From positions 19,268,461 to 19,332,460 of the forward strand of contig NC_064548.1 in the NCBI RefSeq assembly GCF_023856365.1: 64,000 nt of DNA, in the 5' to 3' direction. Shown in pieces: positions 38,601-44,270 of this stretch. Source of the stretch: Brienomyrus brachyistius. Its lineage: Eukaryota > Chordata > Actinopteri > Osteoglossiformes > Mormyridae. Below the pieces are notes generated by a model, which saw only the letters and a list, made by a program, of their open reading frames with translations, searched no databases and was not told the DNA's origin. The position numbers and the translations under genes were made by a program. The first letter of the stretch is position 1. Every line of letters begins with the position of its first letter.

Positions 38601-38717
38601 CCTGCGGGTGGAATGACAGCTGGTGACATAAGGCTGGGTACCGAGTTCAGCATGATATGCGGACTCTCTTGGGATGAGACACTTTGTGACCTTTTTGGGG
38701 GCCTTCCCGGTCTGGAA
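1091..38717 (-). CDS. dach2: dach2, partial gene (eight exons; 5' and 3' ends outside window)
   Basis: Dachshund-family nuclear transcription cofactor. From family knowledge, DACH proteins act with Six, Eya and Pax factors in eye, muscle and limb development; DachBox-N is a winged-helix-like Ski/Sno/Dac domain and DachBox-C a coiled coil used for partner binding. Seen here: eight minus-strand exons, 38602-38717, 33103-33249, 18431-18603, 17702-17837, 17354-17485, 3202-3353, 2524-2671 and 1091-1234. Every junction has GT and AG, and phases agree throughout. DACH2 rather than DACH1 is indicated by MKVKKIKLE, HGADSENGD, PHPLIPVSLPP, HQNGLSMN, the KEGDLA segment and the wording of the coiled coil. 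DachBox-N and the start codon are not visible up to 64000, so the upstream intron exceeds 25 kb. The terminal exon probably lies before position 1. Paralogue assignment rests on remembered human sequences, not on an alignment. Confidence 0.9.
1589..2120 (-). mobile_element. Tc1/mariner-like transposon remnant in dach2 intron
   Basis: Inside the 1,289-bp intron 1235-2523. On the minus strand a decayed transposase can be read: a DPK-like stretch near 2025, then PDLNPIE near 1920, the Tc1-family motif that holds the third acidic catalytic residue, followed soon by a stop. The left edge (from about 1589, reading ACACCAGTCTGGACACTCC) resembles the fish Tc1 terminal repeat family also seen at 54374. 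Several stops and frameshifts make it non-coding. It lies in the same orientation as dach2 transcription. The rest of this intron shows no recognised feature. Confidence 0.7.
2499..2519. repeat. G13-T-G7 tract beside a splice donor
   Basis: A run of 13 G, one T and 7 G on the plus strand. On the dach2 sense strand it is a C-rich tract that starts four bases inside the intron, right after the donor GTAA of exon 2524-2671. Confidence 0.95.
2524..2671 (-). CDS. dach2: dach2 exon: first half of C-terminal coiled coil
   Basis: Begins with GGG after CAG (acceptor just right of 2671) and ends phase 1 before the donor GTAACC. The peptide starts GLLKVAIDSARAQEKQ and continues through QLEKTELKMELYRERE to VEQKNR. 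It is highly charged with heptad-like spacing, as expected for DachBox-C, which known DACH proteins use for Eya-type partner contacts. Compared with remembered human DACH2 there is no indel. The final G joins CG of exon 1091-1234 to make Ala. The donor is followed at once by a long C-rich tract. Confidence 0.93.
2672..3201. other. dach2: dach2 intron, 530 bp
   Basis: AT-rich intron with the donor GTACAC at its right end and an acceptor CTCCAG at its left end. An octamer-like ATTTGCAT lies at 3057-3064. No repeat or open frame of interest was seen. Confidence 0.85.
3202..3353 (-). CDS. dach2: dach2 exon: linker into coiled coil
   Basis: The acceptor (TTCGTAG) precedes GC, which completes a Gly codon begun by the final G of exon 17354-17485. 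The peptide reads YDEAPLCAPEVRD, then a proline-rich GQALPPGFPSPLICPDG and the near-invariant GLSSIETLLTNIQ, ending in phase 0 at the donor ACAG|GTACAC. The last block is the start of the conserved DACH C-terminal region. Relative to my memory of human DACH2 there are about two extra residues at the 5' edge (Gly-Tyr before the aspartate), which fits a slightly shifted acceptor. The next exon follows after only 530 bp. Confidence 0.93.
4068..4210. mobile_element. possible hAT-type MITE fragment
   Basis: Starts CAGGGGCATTGCTAGAGA and contains repeated GGGCCCC blocks, a layout I associate with short non-autonomous elements common in fish genomes. The right terminus is not clear and no target duplication was found. 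Confidence 0.3.
6917..7069. repeat. 17-bp tandem array, 9 units
   Basis: Units of the form ACACATAAGCGTACCGT with A/G and C/T variants, nine in a row without indels (153 bp). It lies inside the hAT-like element. The frames open here on the minus strand (VYGTLM-type repeats) are by-products of the repeat. Confidence 0.95.
8004..8122 (-). repeat. 3' LTR, 5'-truncated
   Basis: About 119 bp nearly identical to 9590-9720, for example both share GAATAAATACAC and CTTTACTTATATCCCTGCTC. On the sense strand it ends AATAACA. The first ~28 bp of the LTR are absent, replaced by the end of the pol fragment. Confidence 0.85.
8123..8804 (-). pseudogene. Gypsy RNase H remnant, joined to start of pol linker
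   Basis: Retrotransposon RNase H normally degrades the RNA strand of the replication hybrid. The fragment opens just before TCDAS (first catalytic Asp), then HEELACVWSAEKW (Glu), RTDHQSL (Asp) and GRDNVVTDLLSR (final acidic region), so all four acidic positions are recognisable. One in-frame TAG at 8619-8621 interrupts it shortly after TCDAS. After the domain, TYIQSDWP matches the family linker toward integrase, but the frame then enters LTR sequence at about 8122, showing that integrase was deleted. Upstream, reverse transcriptase is absent: the frame is fused to sequence just after the zinc knuckles. Confidence 0.85.
8750..9626 (-). pseudogene. Gypsy gag remnant with zinc knuckles
   Basis: Gag forms the retrotransposon particle and binds its RNA. 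An open frame from 9626 contains WLDSFGVYLAALGYED, TKRKLAILLHCLG and the PGESFQNYV and QIIRDQFIEG blocks typical of the retrotransposon gag fold. The nucleocapsid part lies in another minus-strand frame (about 8898-8790), so a frameshift has occurred near 9000. The first knuckle is CSNC...H...C. The second, CRNCFKLNHFARVY, has Tyr where the last Cys is expected. A G16 tract at 9508-9523 reads as a proline run near the N-terminus and is a likely indel site. Confidence 0.8.
9590..9739 (-). repeat. 5' LTR, about 150 bp
   Basis: The sense strand starts TGTTATGTAGG and ends CATGACA, giving TG...CA ends. It is immediately followed by TTTGGCGACGAGG, a leader seen after the 5' LTR of some Gypsy elements. 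It pairs with the truncated copy at 8004-8122. Confidence 0.75.
10095..10270 (+). mobile_element. SINE-like dispersed repeat fragment
   Basis: Contains CCCCTTAACCCTGACTGCTC and ends near GACACTTTGGAAAAATAT, resembling fish SINE bodies that finish with a CTTTGGA-AAAG tail. Diverged; boundaries are approximate. Confidence 0.35.
11046..11519. repeat. 58-bp minisatellite, about eight units
   Basis: Repeating unit of 58 bp including CACAGTGATTGTCACAC, CTACACACTCGTCTGCAGTG and ACCTACGCAGAAATCC. Successive copies differ by a few substitutions, and the first and last are partial. Because 58 is not a multiple of three, each unit is read in a new frame, yet no stop arises for over 100 codons on the plus strand. 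Confidence 0.95.
12399..12580. repeat. compound microsatellite (GT)n, (ATA)n, (CTA)n, (TAA)n
   Basis: A GT run at 12399-12452 with two interruptions, then ATA/ATAG-type repeats, a CTA run (about 12511-12537) and a TAA run to about 12578. Apparent poly-Ile and poly-Ser frames here are artefacts. Confidence 0.95.
12641..12754. mobile_element. palindromic (foldback) MITE, copy 1
   Basis: Two arms, 12641-12684 and 12710-12754, are inverted repeats separated by a 25-nt loop. Arm features are AAAAATCCAGACCA, TTTTGTTTCAACC and AACCAGTTGAG. A related copy lies at 28621-28757, so it is a dispersed element. No coding capacity. Confidence 0.8.
16610..16830. promoter_or_regulatory. candidate conserved non-coding element
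   Basis: Unique-looking sequence with several homeodomain-type cores (for example TCATTAATTCACG, TTAACTAATTTAGC, GCATTAATGG), about 600 bp downstream of exon 17354-17485 in the sense direction's upstream side. Motif density is the only evidence; no alignment was possible. Confidence 0.22.
17354..17485 (-). CDS. dach2: dach2 exon: HQNGLSMN linker
   Basis: Acceptor GTGAAG just right of 17485 (weak pyrimidine tract); the first two bases complete a Pro codon. The peptide AHQNGLSMNHVLLRLSPS, then PMPKEGDLATHNAGQEK and VTETEK, corresponds to the human DACH2 block with HQNGLSMN and KEGDLA. Two donors are possible: GTAACC (exon ending at 17373) or GTTAGA after AAAAAG (ending at 17354). Only the second gives phase 1, needed to join exon 3202-3353, and it adds residues aligning with the ESKRMHIEK-type end of the human segment. 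I chose it for that reason. Confidence 0.88.
17702..17837 (-). CDS. dach2: dach2 exon: Ser/Pro-rich linker
   Basis: Starts in phase 0 after TTGGCAG and ends phase 1 before donor GTTAGT. Peptide: ERTPGSPSPAPSMEERKRPG, then SQASSHQSTSVSTSPAHTES and SSDRI. The low-complexity Ser/Thr/Pro composition is typical of the DACH linker and offers many potential phosphorylation sites (inference). It is separated by only 216 bp from the next exon, 17354-17485. Confidence 0.93.
17838..18430. other. dach2: dach2 intron, 593 bp
   Basis: AT-rich intron with donor GTGACA and acceptor TTGGCAG. It holds CATGCATGCA near 17874-17883. No repeat family or open frame of interest was recognised. Confidence 0.85.
18431..18603 (-). 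CDS. dach2: dach2 exon: MMMPHPL...MAAAAQ segment
   Basis: Acceptor CCCGTAG precedes GA, which completes a Gly codon; the exon ends phase 0 at ATAAAG|GTGACA. Peptide: LEHPFMMMPHPLIPVSLPP, followed by SVAMAMSQMNHLNTIANMAA, AAQAQSAPCRM and TSVIK, 57 complete codons. It is the most conserved part of the linker among vertebrate DACH proteins. The isoleucine in PHPLIPV favours DACH2. It would be preceded in human by a further linker exon that I could not find upstream. Confidence 0.95.
20097..20450 (-). mobile_element. tRNA-derived SINE with target duplications
   Basis: Read on the minus strand it begins with a tRNA-like promoter: A-box-like TGGTGCAGTGGTTAGC and B-box-like GGGTTCGAGTCTCC. It continues through a body with GTGGGGTTTCCTCCGGGTAC and ends CGACCCAGTAGGATAAG followed by a short ATGG-type tail. 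TAGAGTACAT flanks it on both sides (20087-20096 and 20451-20460), a perfect 10-bp target duplication. The head and tail are intact, so this looks like a relatively young insertion. Open frames within are not genes. Confidence 0.9.
20515..20550 (-). mobile_element. SINE tail fragment
   Basis: About 36 bp identical in type to the SINE 3' end (CCATTTTCCAAACCGCTTAT then TACTGGGTCGCGG) only 65 bp from the full copy. A severely 5'-truncated insertion or a local duplication. Confidence 0.75.
21294..21608 (+). mobile_element. tRNA-derived SINE, diverged copy
   Basis: Starts GGGTGGCATGGTGGTGCAG and contains GGTTCTCCCCGTG, CACAGTGCAAAAACATGC and ATAGGATAAGCAG, the same family as 20097-20450 in the opposite orientation. 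Its B-box region is altered. No clear target duplication. Confidence 0.8.
22248..23799. mobile_element. hAT-like non-autonomous transposon
   Basis: The left end starts CAGGGTTGTAGTTCTCAAG and the right end finishes CTTGAACACATCACTG, imperfect inverted repeats. Flanks GTAAATCC (22240-22247) and GTGAATCC (23800-23807) are an 8-bp duplication with one mismatch. Both subterminal regions are packed with GTCTTGGTCT-type repeats in opposite orientation, as in many hAT elements. The interior has a microsatellite but no transposase-like frame. Confidence 0.75.
22787..22831. repeat. (GT)n(GA)n compound microsatellite
   Basis: GT run followed directly by a GA run inside the hAT-like element. Confidence 0.95.
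24535..24750 (-). mobile_element. possible old SINE copy
   Basis: Faint similarity to the SINE body on the minus strand (CCACAAGGCAGGGGTCC, CACCAACCCATCACAGGGCA, then a tRNA-like end CTTATCCACTGGGCTACCCC). Strongly diverged. Confidence 0.4.
25080..25475 (+). mobile_element. LINE/SINE 3'-end-like repeat
   Basis: Ends GCTTTGTACAAAGGTGTCTG followed by CTAAATAGAGAACGTAAA, the tail shared by a group of fish SINEs and LINEs. The upstream part is diverged, so the left boundary is a guess. Confidence 0.4.
27342..27637 (-). mobile_element. SINE, second family
   Basis: On the minus strand it begins GGGGCGGTGAGTAGCTCTGT, has a B-box-like TTTCAAATCCCA and ends TTGGATAAAAGCATCTGAT. Tail and head indicate a tRNA-derived SINE of a different family from 20097-20450, related to 49690-49890. 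Confidence 0.6.
28621..28757. mobile_element. palindromic MITE, copy 2
   Basis: Arms 28623-28664 and 28713-28752 are inverted repeats with the same AAAATCCAGACCA and ACCAACCAGTT motifs as 12641-12754. The loop is longer and holds an internal near-duplication of CTGTGACTGTGACTC. Confidence 0.8.
29583..29651. repeat. (CA)n microsatellite, about 34 units
   Basis: Uninterrupted CA run; it is the source of the apparent poly-Thr-His and poly-Cys-Val frames. Confidence 0.98.
30640..30800. promoter_or_regulatory. candidate conserved non-coding element
   Basis: Unique, moderately GC-balanced block in a long intron with TCTAATGATTTATTTTGC and CAGATGACACTGGCAG. Chosen by its look only; sequence alignment would be needed. 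Confidence 0.18.
31440..31670 (-). mobile_element. old SINE copy
   Basis: Minus-strand similarity to the SINE body: CGATTAGCCTACCTGCATGT, ACCCAGAGAAAACCTGC and a diverged tRNA-like end. Boundaries approximate. Confidence 0.5.
32190..32500 (-). mobile_element. SINE-like dispersed repeats
   Basis: Contains a tRNA-like head remnant on the minus strand at about 32190-32275 (TTACCGCCCATCTCCTGGG) and a CAGGGTCACCCAATGTC ... GGCCTTGCTCAGGGGCCCAA block at about 32400-32480, also seen at 49750-49810. Likely two adjoining SINE fragments. Confidence 0.5.
33103..33249 (-). CDS. dach2: dach2 exon: MKVKKIKLE / ADSENGD segment
   Basis: The acceptor AAACAG precedes GT, completing a Gly codon with the G of the preceding exon; the donor is a near-consensus GTGAGT after the first base of a Gly codon. 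Peptide: LTASAATSAVISEAMKVKK, then IKLEIMSSYQSGG and HGADSENGDLSSSV. IKLE fits the consensus for SUMO attachment (hydrophobic-Lys-x-Glu); that it is used is inference. The alanine run seen in mammals is shorter here. Human DACH2 would continue with an SWDK-type exon; here the next visible exon is 14.5 kb away. Confidence 0.95.
33455..33640. mobile_element. possible MITE rich in GCTAA motifs
   Basis: GCTAAC/GTTAGC motifs recur (AAAGTTAGCTTCGACATCTG, CTAATCCGCTAACTGC, AATGCTAACGGC), similar to repeats I associate with fish genomes. Termini were not defined. Confidence 0.3.
33842..33997. mobile_element. foldback MITE
   Basis: Long inverted arms 33842-33897 and 33942-33997, sharing AAATGTAAGT, GATAAAGTCCATTTAAA and flanking AGTTAAGG/CTTAACC. 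The sequence to its left (GGGGCCTGTTTCACAAATCA) looks like a common fish transposon end, so the element may begin at about 33792. Confidence 0.7.
35202..35400 (+). mobile_element. Tc1-like 5' end fragment
   Basis: Starts ACAGTGGGTAGTCATAGAT, then TTATTCAGACCTTTTCAC and ATGACAAAGCAAAATCCAC, matching the layout of the ends of one fish Tc1 subfamily. No transposase remains. Confidence 0.5.
36345..36585 (+). mobile_element. old SINE copy
   Basis: Diverged body with TTGTGTGGATTTCCACTCC and GTGTGCCGTGCGATAGGCTG, in the plus orientation. The tRNA-like head is worn (GTCGGCAGCCCTCTGATCTC). Confidence 0.55.
37081..37487 (-). mobile_element. tRNA-derived SINE with duplicated head
   Basis: Same family as 20097-20450, minus orientation, with an (ATCC)n tail tract at 37081-37110. 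AGGTCCATTCC flanks it (37070-37080 and 37488-37498), an exact 11-bp target duplication. At the promoter end, GTGCTAACCACTGCACCACC occurs twice (about 37422 and 37457), meaning the tRNA-like head is partly duplicated within one insertion. B-box-like GGGTTCGAGTCTCC is intact. Confidence 0.92.
37867..38056 (-). mobile_element. hAT-like transposon end
   Basis: On the minus strand it starts AGGGCTGTGCGATATGACG and continues CGGATGGCAAAATGAAAACG, a terminal sequence widespread in fish genomes. The other end was not identified. Confidence 0.5.
38602..38717 (-). CDS. dach2: dach2 exon: SRPGRPPKR segment
   Basis: This is the most 5' exon recognised. The acceptor is CCGTTTCAG just right of 38717 (CCAG six bases on is an alternative); the donor is GCAG|GTAAAT. 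Peptide: SRPGRPPKRSQSVSSQESPH then IMLNSVPSLMSPAVIPPAG. RPGRPPKR is a basic Gly-Arg-Pro stretch resembling an AT-hook core or nuclear localisation signal (inference). It directly follows DachBox-N in known family members, but that domain was not found in the remaining 25 kb to the right, so the preceding intron is very long. Confidence 0.93.
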
Positions 38718-38744
38718 CTGAAACGGAAATGCAAGGAAGGGATG

Positions 38745-38806
38745 GAGAGAAAGAGAGAGAGAGATAGAGAGAGAGGGAGGGAGAGAGAGGTAGAGAGAGA
38801 GGGAGA

Positions 38807-38838
<32 letters not shown>
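38745..38838. repeat. GA-rich microsatellite next to exon
   Basis: AG/GGGAGAG-type repeats about 28 bp upstream (sense strand) of the acceptor of exon 38602-38717. On the sense strand this is a long CT-rich polypyrimidine tract. Confidence 0.95.
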
Positions 38839-38841
<3 letters not shown>

Positions 38842-41663
38842 TTAACTTTCAGATGACATTAAAATGCAATTTTGCTCCGACCACTGAACATATACTGTAA
38901 ATAAATTCCTTTTACGAAGGTTCACTTTCTGTAACTCGCCGTAATAGACCCTTACTAATTAGATTACATACTGAATTCATTTGCTTTACTGAAGCTCAGC
39001 TTCTTTTTGATGCATAATTGATAACCCACACCTCGTTACCTTATTCTCCATATTAATATCATGTCACAATTTGAATTGCCCTGTTGGTGTTTGCTGAACT
39101 CAAGCATGCAGTATTCAGCTTCAGAATTACACCTTTAACTGGTTCTAATTGTTGCACTTGGGTCACTGTTGATTTATGGATTTTCTGAAACTCAAATAAA
39201 TGCTGGTTTTGTTGCTAATATTTTTTAATAAACAGTGTTTTAAGGATTTTTAGGTATCTAAAAGATGTTGGCTGCCTAGAGAATTGTTACCTTTGATTTA
39301 ATATTTAAGTTCATTGTCAGTTGGTGCGAAGGAGTGCTTCAAACTTGCAAAATGAACATTTTGCTTTAGCGCCTTACTGCGGCATGTTGACACTTTACCC
39401 GTTTCCAAATATCCTATAAACACATCTTTTAACATGTCAGCTGGCTGCATTCATGATTTCAAGATTACTGCAATAATCTATTTACTGAAGGCAAATTCTG
39501 TCAATACTAATAAAAAAAGTCACAAGCATGCACAGGATTCAGTGCAGGAAGTTCTCGCAAGAAATGCTATCAGTGCTGGAATGTAATTTGCTACTTTGAC
39601 ACCCAGTTCAGTAAATCATACATTTTACGGCACATTTACACACATAGAACAGGATTCATAATATTCTTTTGCAAAATGACTTCCCATGTTATTTGTTTCA
39701 ATGGAATATTTATGTACTGTGTACTTGGCACCATCTTAAAAATATTTTTGCTTACAATGCATTGGATGGGCTTAAACACGTTTAACATCCAAGAATGCAT
39801 CATTCTAACAACTTAATCAAATATCACTTATAGGCTGTATCACTCACAGGCTCATATTAAGGGGTGAAATAACAGAATTAAAAGCAGTAAAAACCACAAC
39901 GTTAAATGAAAAGCACGCTTGCTTTGACTAAGCAGGCCCACATTAATCATGAATGTTTTATGTTTATCTCCTGCGCTTCTTTGGCTTCTGTTTTGTAGAA
40001 AAGCATGTAAAACTGACAGATAAAAAGGCAAGGGACCAATCAGCATAAGCGCCACAAAGATGTTGCCATAGTCCTGCTCCTATAGATTTCTCTCTTTGAT
40101 CTCATAAGGGACAGTACTGACACTTACATGGTCTCTCTCTCTCTTTCCCCCTCTCAAAGCGCCCAGCTGAATAATTCATGAATGGCTATAACAAAACAAT
40201 GCTCACTCAACAACATTACAAGTACCAATGATGAAGGGGGAAAAAATGCCCCATCCATGATGTTGTATCAGCCACTGCATTCAATTTGCAGGGCATTTAT
40301 CCAAGGTGTTTTGAAAGCTTGGCTGCCATCAGCAAGTCCCCCGAAACGCATAAATACAACGCAAACAACACGGATCTAACTAAGCTTCAGCAAGTATTGT
40401 ATTTCAGCTGCACTTGTGTTGGTTAACTTGTCAGCGGATTCCTGCCCTTACTGACATATCCTAAACAGTTAATGCACAGGAGTACATGCATTGTCTTCTG
40501 TGCTTTGATGTTACAGTATTGTCGCCACTGGTGTAACTCCACGGGGCGATCATTCCTCAGCAATGTTTTGACTGGTTAACAGTCATTTTTAACTGGAAGA
40601 ATACATAGAACACTTGCCTACCTAAAACGAGTTTCAGTGTTTAAAGTCTGTCAGGGAACAAATCAAAATAACTTTATAGGTGATGACGCTCAAAAACAAC
40701 TTCAACACAAGCTATTTTCCCCTCACAATGACACCGTAATCTACCTAAAAGGCAACAATACAGCATGTCCATTCTGATGGATCTCTCACATCATCTCTCC
40801 CATTTTCAAAAGGACAACATCGCTGAGGGAAAGCTGAAACTCAATCACATCGCCAGCAGAGCAAGGCCTGTTAGCAAGGCTACTAAGATCATAACACTGC
40901 CCCTTAATGAGTAAAGCTACCAAATGCGCTCACGCTTCCTGTTATTCTTTCTGCAGCAATTCCGTTTCAAAGAATAGATAAATATTGTTTTCCTAATGGG
41001 TTTTTTACTCCATGAAGCTAATCAATGGGTTTTTCAGAGAGTTCCTGGAAGCCCATCCCTAAATTGGTGACAAGGCCAAGGTTCTCTGGGGCAAAGGGTC
41101 CCGGGGCAGTGAGGGTTCCATCAAGTTATTTGTAATGAAGCAGATTCAGCATCTCTGAAGGACACAGAACAACAATCCCTTCTGGGGGATTTTCAGACAT
41201 ATGGCCAGGAGCCGGACTATGGGACACTAACACATCATACGGGGCAAAAGACTCATTATTTACATTGAAGACGCTTCATGCTGCTAGCTAATAAACACAC
41301 GCCGCACAATATTACATCCTTATCAAGATTATAATCTGTTTCTTTGCAGGTTCCCCCATGTTTCAAGTACCTTGCATATAACTGAGTGTTACAAGGGTTC
41401 AGAGAGCAGTCGTCTAAAAGTCACTTTTCTTCAGAAGTGCCAACCTCCAGACACATTTAATATACTAAGACAACAAATATCATATTTATTATATACCAAT
41501 ATACAGCAAGGGTTTATGCTGAAGAATATGAGTATTTGGCTAAGCACTTAAGTATAACAACTTTTTTTTGTATTTTTCACACTAATCACACATTATCTTC
41601 TGTTTACACACCTTGTTAGCACTAAGCTTGAATTCCCATCTCCAATTTAGGAAACGAAAAATA

Positions 41664-41895
41664 AAAACAAAACACACAGACAAAAAACAAAACACACAGA
41701 CAAAAAACAAAACACACACAGACAAAACACACACAGACAAAAAACAAAACACTTGACCCGAAGCAAAAAGTACGTTAAAAATAAAGAATTGACCCACCAA
41801 TGAAAGCTGGAACCTGATAGTGTAAAACACACCACTGCTGCTACAGAAATCACACAGAAGACAAAAGACCCCCCCCCCCCCCCCCCCCCCCCCCC
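41664..41895. repeat. 20-22-bp minisatellite and C27 homopolymer
   Basis: Units of AAAACACACAGACAAAAAAC type repeat from 41664 to about 41752. After 116 bp comes an uninterrupted run of 27 C (41869-41895) leading into a CA run. Confidence 0.9.
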
Positions 41896-43739
41896 GCACA
41901 CACACAGAGCCTGATTCGATGCAACATCAGGAAAGCACAAACACTTTCTTGACCTCTTCCTCACAAAAAAAAACAAAAACACTTTAAAAACCATTAATGT
42001 GGTGAGTTATTCTACATCCTGCCACTAAAGACACTGCTGTCAATCAACAAAGAGCTCCATCATAACTAGACATGCATAACAGGACAGGGCAGTCAATCCC
42101 CAGCACATTTTTGCTCCCTCCCAGCTCCTGGCAGGATAAACAAAGTGCAAAGACAGCAGACATGGTGCAAAAAGTGCAGGGCACACAAATTTAAAAAATA
42201 CACAATACTTAAACAGCATTTAAAAAAAGAACATTACGAAAATAAATGTAAATAAAAATTAACTAATTAAAGGTACATGTGCAATAACATGTGCAAAGAG
42301 ATAGTTTACTGTGCCACAAAAGGGACATGTGGACAAAATGGAAATCTTAAAGGCAAAGGCAGACAGTTCAAGTCCAGAAAACAGTTTTTACAAAAATCTT
42401 ACATTAAAAAGTACAGATTCAAATTTATATCTAATTCCAGGAAACTTAGTGTCTTTTGCTGTCGAGGCTGGGTCCATATTCCGCAACTAGACTGTGTACT
42501 TTTATTCGAAAACGATGTCTACTTTTTTCTCGCATTTCTGAGAAGCGTTGCAATCAAAGAACAAACCTGATCAGTTTGTCTCTGCCCCACTAAATAACTT
42601 CCCCGCACAGAGCCAGTCTGGCCCTATTAAATATTAACCCAATGTCACTGACCTTTTAAAATCTCCCACATAGAATTTTTAATTGTTCTCGTTTTATCTT
42701 TCTGTTGTAGAGAGTAAACAAATTACTAAAGTAGCCTTTATCACACTGAGTAACCTTTTAACTGGGGGGGGGGGGGGGACACATCACTCATTTATTTTTC
42801 ATTTCTTTTCCAGCAATACCCACACATGCCTCATTCATTCTATTTTGGGTTGATCTGGGAAATATAACAAGGTCTTATTCATAGTAAAAAAAAAAAAATC
42901 ATGTAACATGAGAATATACTGGAAAAAGTCTTTGTACTCACTAGTCAGGGCTTTGTATCCCTACATGTATGTCTGACTGTCGACAAACATATATAACATG
43001 CTTTGCATAACTGAGCATTTACCATCAATCACCATCAGTGAAATGCATATGTCTGACAGAGTAAGAGAGAAGCACAGTTTAGGGCAATGTGCATTTTCAC
43101 AGCTTCCAAAATAATGCAATTCAAACAAGGGGGTTTGTATTCATCGAAGTAATAAAGCAAGACCCCTACAGACAAAAATCACTGTATTCAAACTGCAGTT
43201 TCTCTCCCCTTGCATCCATTTTCGGAAGCTTGATTTGCATAGAACTGCTGTTGTCTCTTGATCACACGTGTCAAAGGCTCCATCGCCACGTAGCTGGACG
43301 TCTCTTATCAGATCCAGGAGGATGTACGCGAGTGGCTTATATAAAGTCCTCTGTCCCTTTTGTTAGGAGCCACAAGCACCCTCTTCTAAAATGGTTTCAA
43401 CAGTCAATGAGACCAAATCATTTACTGCATGCAGTCTGTCGATGGCAGATTGTATATCAGTTTCTACACTATGCTCAGACTTGTGAAACTAGCGGGCAGG
43501 TGAACACCATTCAGTACAAGTGAACAAAAAACATAAATCATATTGCTAAAATGGCCTTAAACCCAGGATGCTGTATTGAAACGACTTTTGCTTTATAAAA
43601 TAAAATACAATCAGTTACTAACAATGTTAATGCAGAAATGACACAACAACTCATTATAAATTAATTTTATTCTAGAGCTGTAAAACCCAGAATTATTTGT
43701 TATAATTTCAGTTGTAAGTAATAAAGAGTGAACAGGCTG

Positions 43740-44270
43740 CGCACATCACACAGACTGATGATGAATGCCTAATTAGTTGACAGTATTCATTCCCAACTGA
43801 CGACATTTTCAATTTAACAGATACTGTACCGCTTGCTATAAATCAGATATGGCTGAAAGCAAATGTAGTTAATCAAATGTGCAAAAATGAACACTCCCCC
43901 GACAGTGAAAATGAGATGTGTATTAATTGCAGTGTCTTTAGTTCGCAAAACAGAACACGCCTTATCTTCAGACTGTAAGAAAATCTTATCTAACTTCTCT
44001 TACTGATCTTTCATTTTCACGAACTGGATCTTCAAAATAAAGCTTTAAAAACGTACCAGTCAGGCTGCCTTTCAGGATATTTAATTAAAATCTAATCCTG
44101 CATTCATTAAGATTCACATAAATTAAGCTGTCATTCATAAGATTTATGGATCCCAATTTGCATACTGCATACAATTCATCAATTACGCTAGCTGGGAAGG
44201 AGCTCATTTTGCTGAGAGGTACGTCTCAACTCCCAACATCTGGAATGAGAGAATCAGCATATCCTGATTA
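43740..44270. promoter_or_regulatory. candidate conserved non-coding element
   Basis: About 530 bp of unique-looking sequence with many homeodomain-type cores (GCCTAATTAGTTGAC, TAGTTAATCAAATG, TGTATTAATTGC, CAATTACGC) and an octamer ATTTGCAT at 44156-44163. Developmental genes such as DACH1 are known to be surrounded by conserved enhancers. Assignment here is motif-based only. Confidence 0.3.

Larger units (their letters stand above)
33250..38601. other. dach2: 5.4-kb dach2 intron
   Basis: Flanking exons are adjacent in frame. Contents: possible MITE 33455-33640, foldback element 33842-33997, Tc1-like fragment 35202-35400, SINEs 36345-36585 and 37081-37487, and a hAT-like end at 37867-38056. 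An ATTTGCAT octamer lies at 38200-38207. Nothing else was recognised in 34140-35200, 35420-36340 or 38060-38600. Confidence 0.8.

Noticed and set aside
43089..43523. 144-codon plus-strand frame
   Set aside because: No recognisable domain or composition typical of a protein; it lies in a presumed intron opposite to dach2. Treated as chance.
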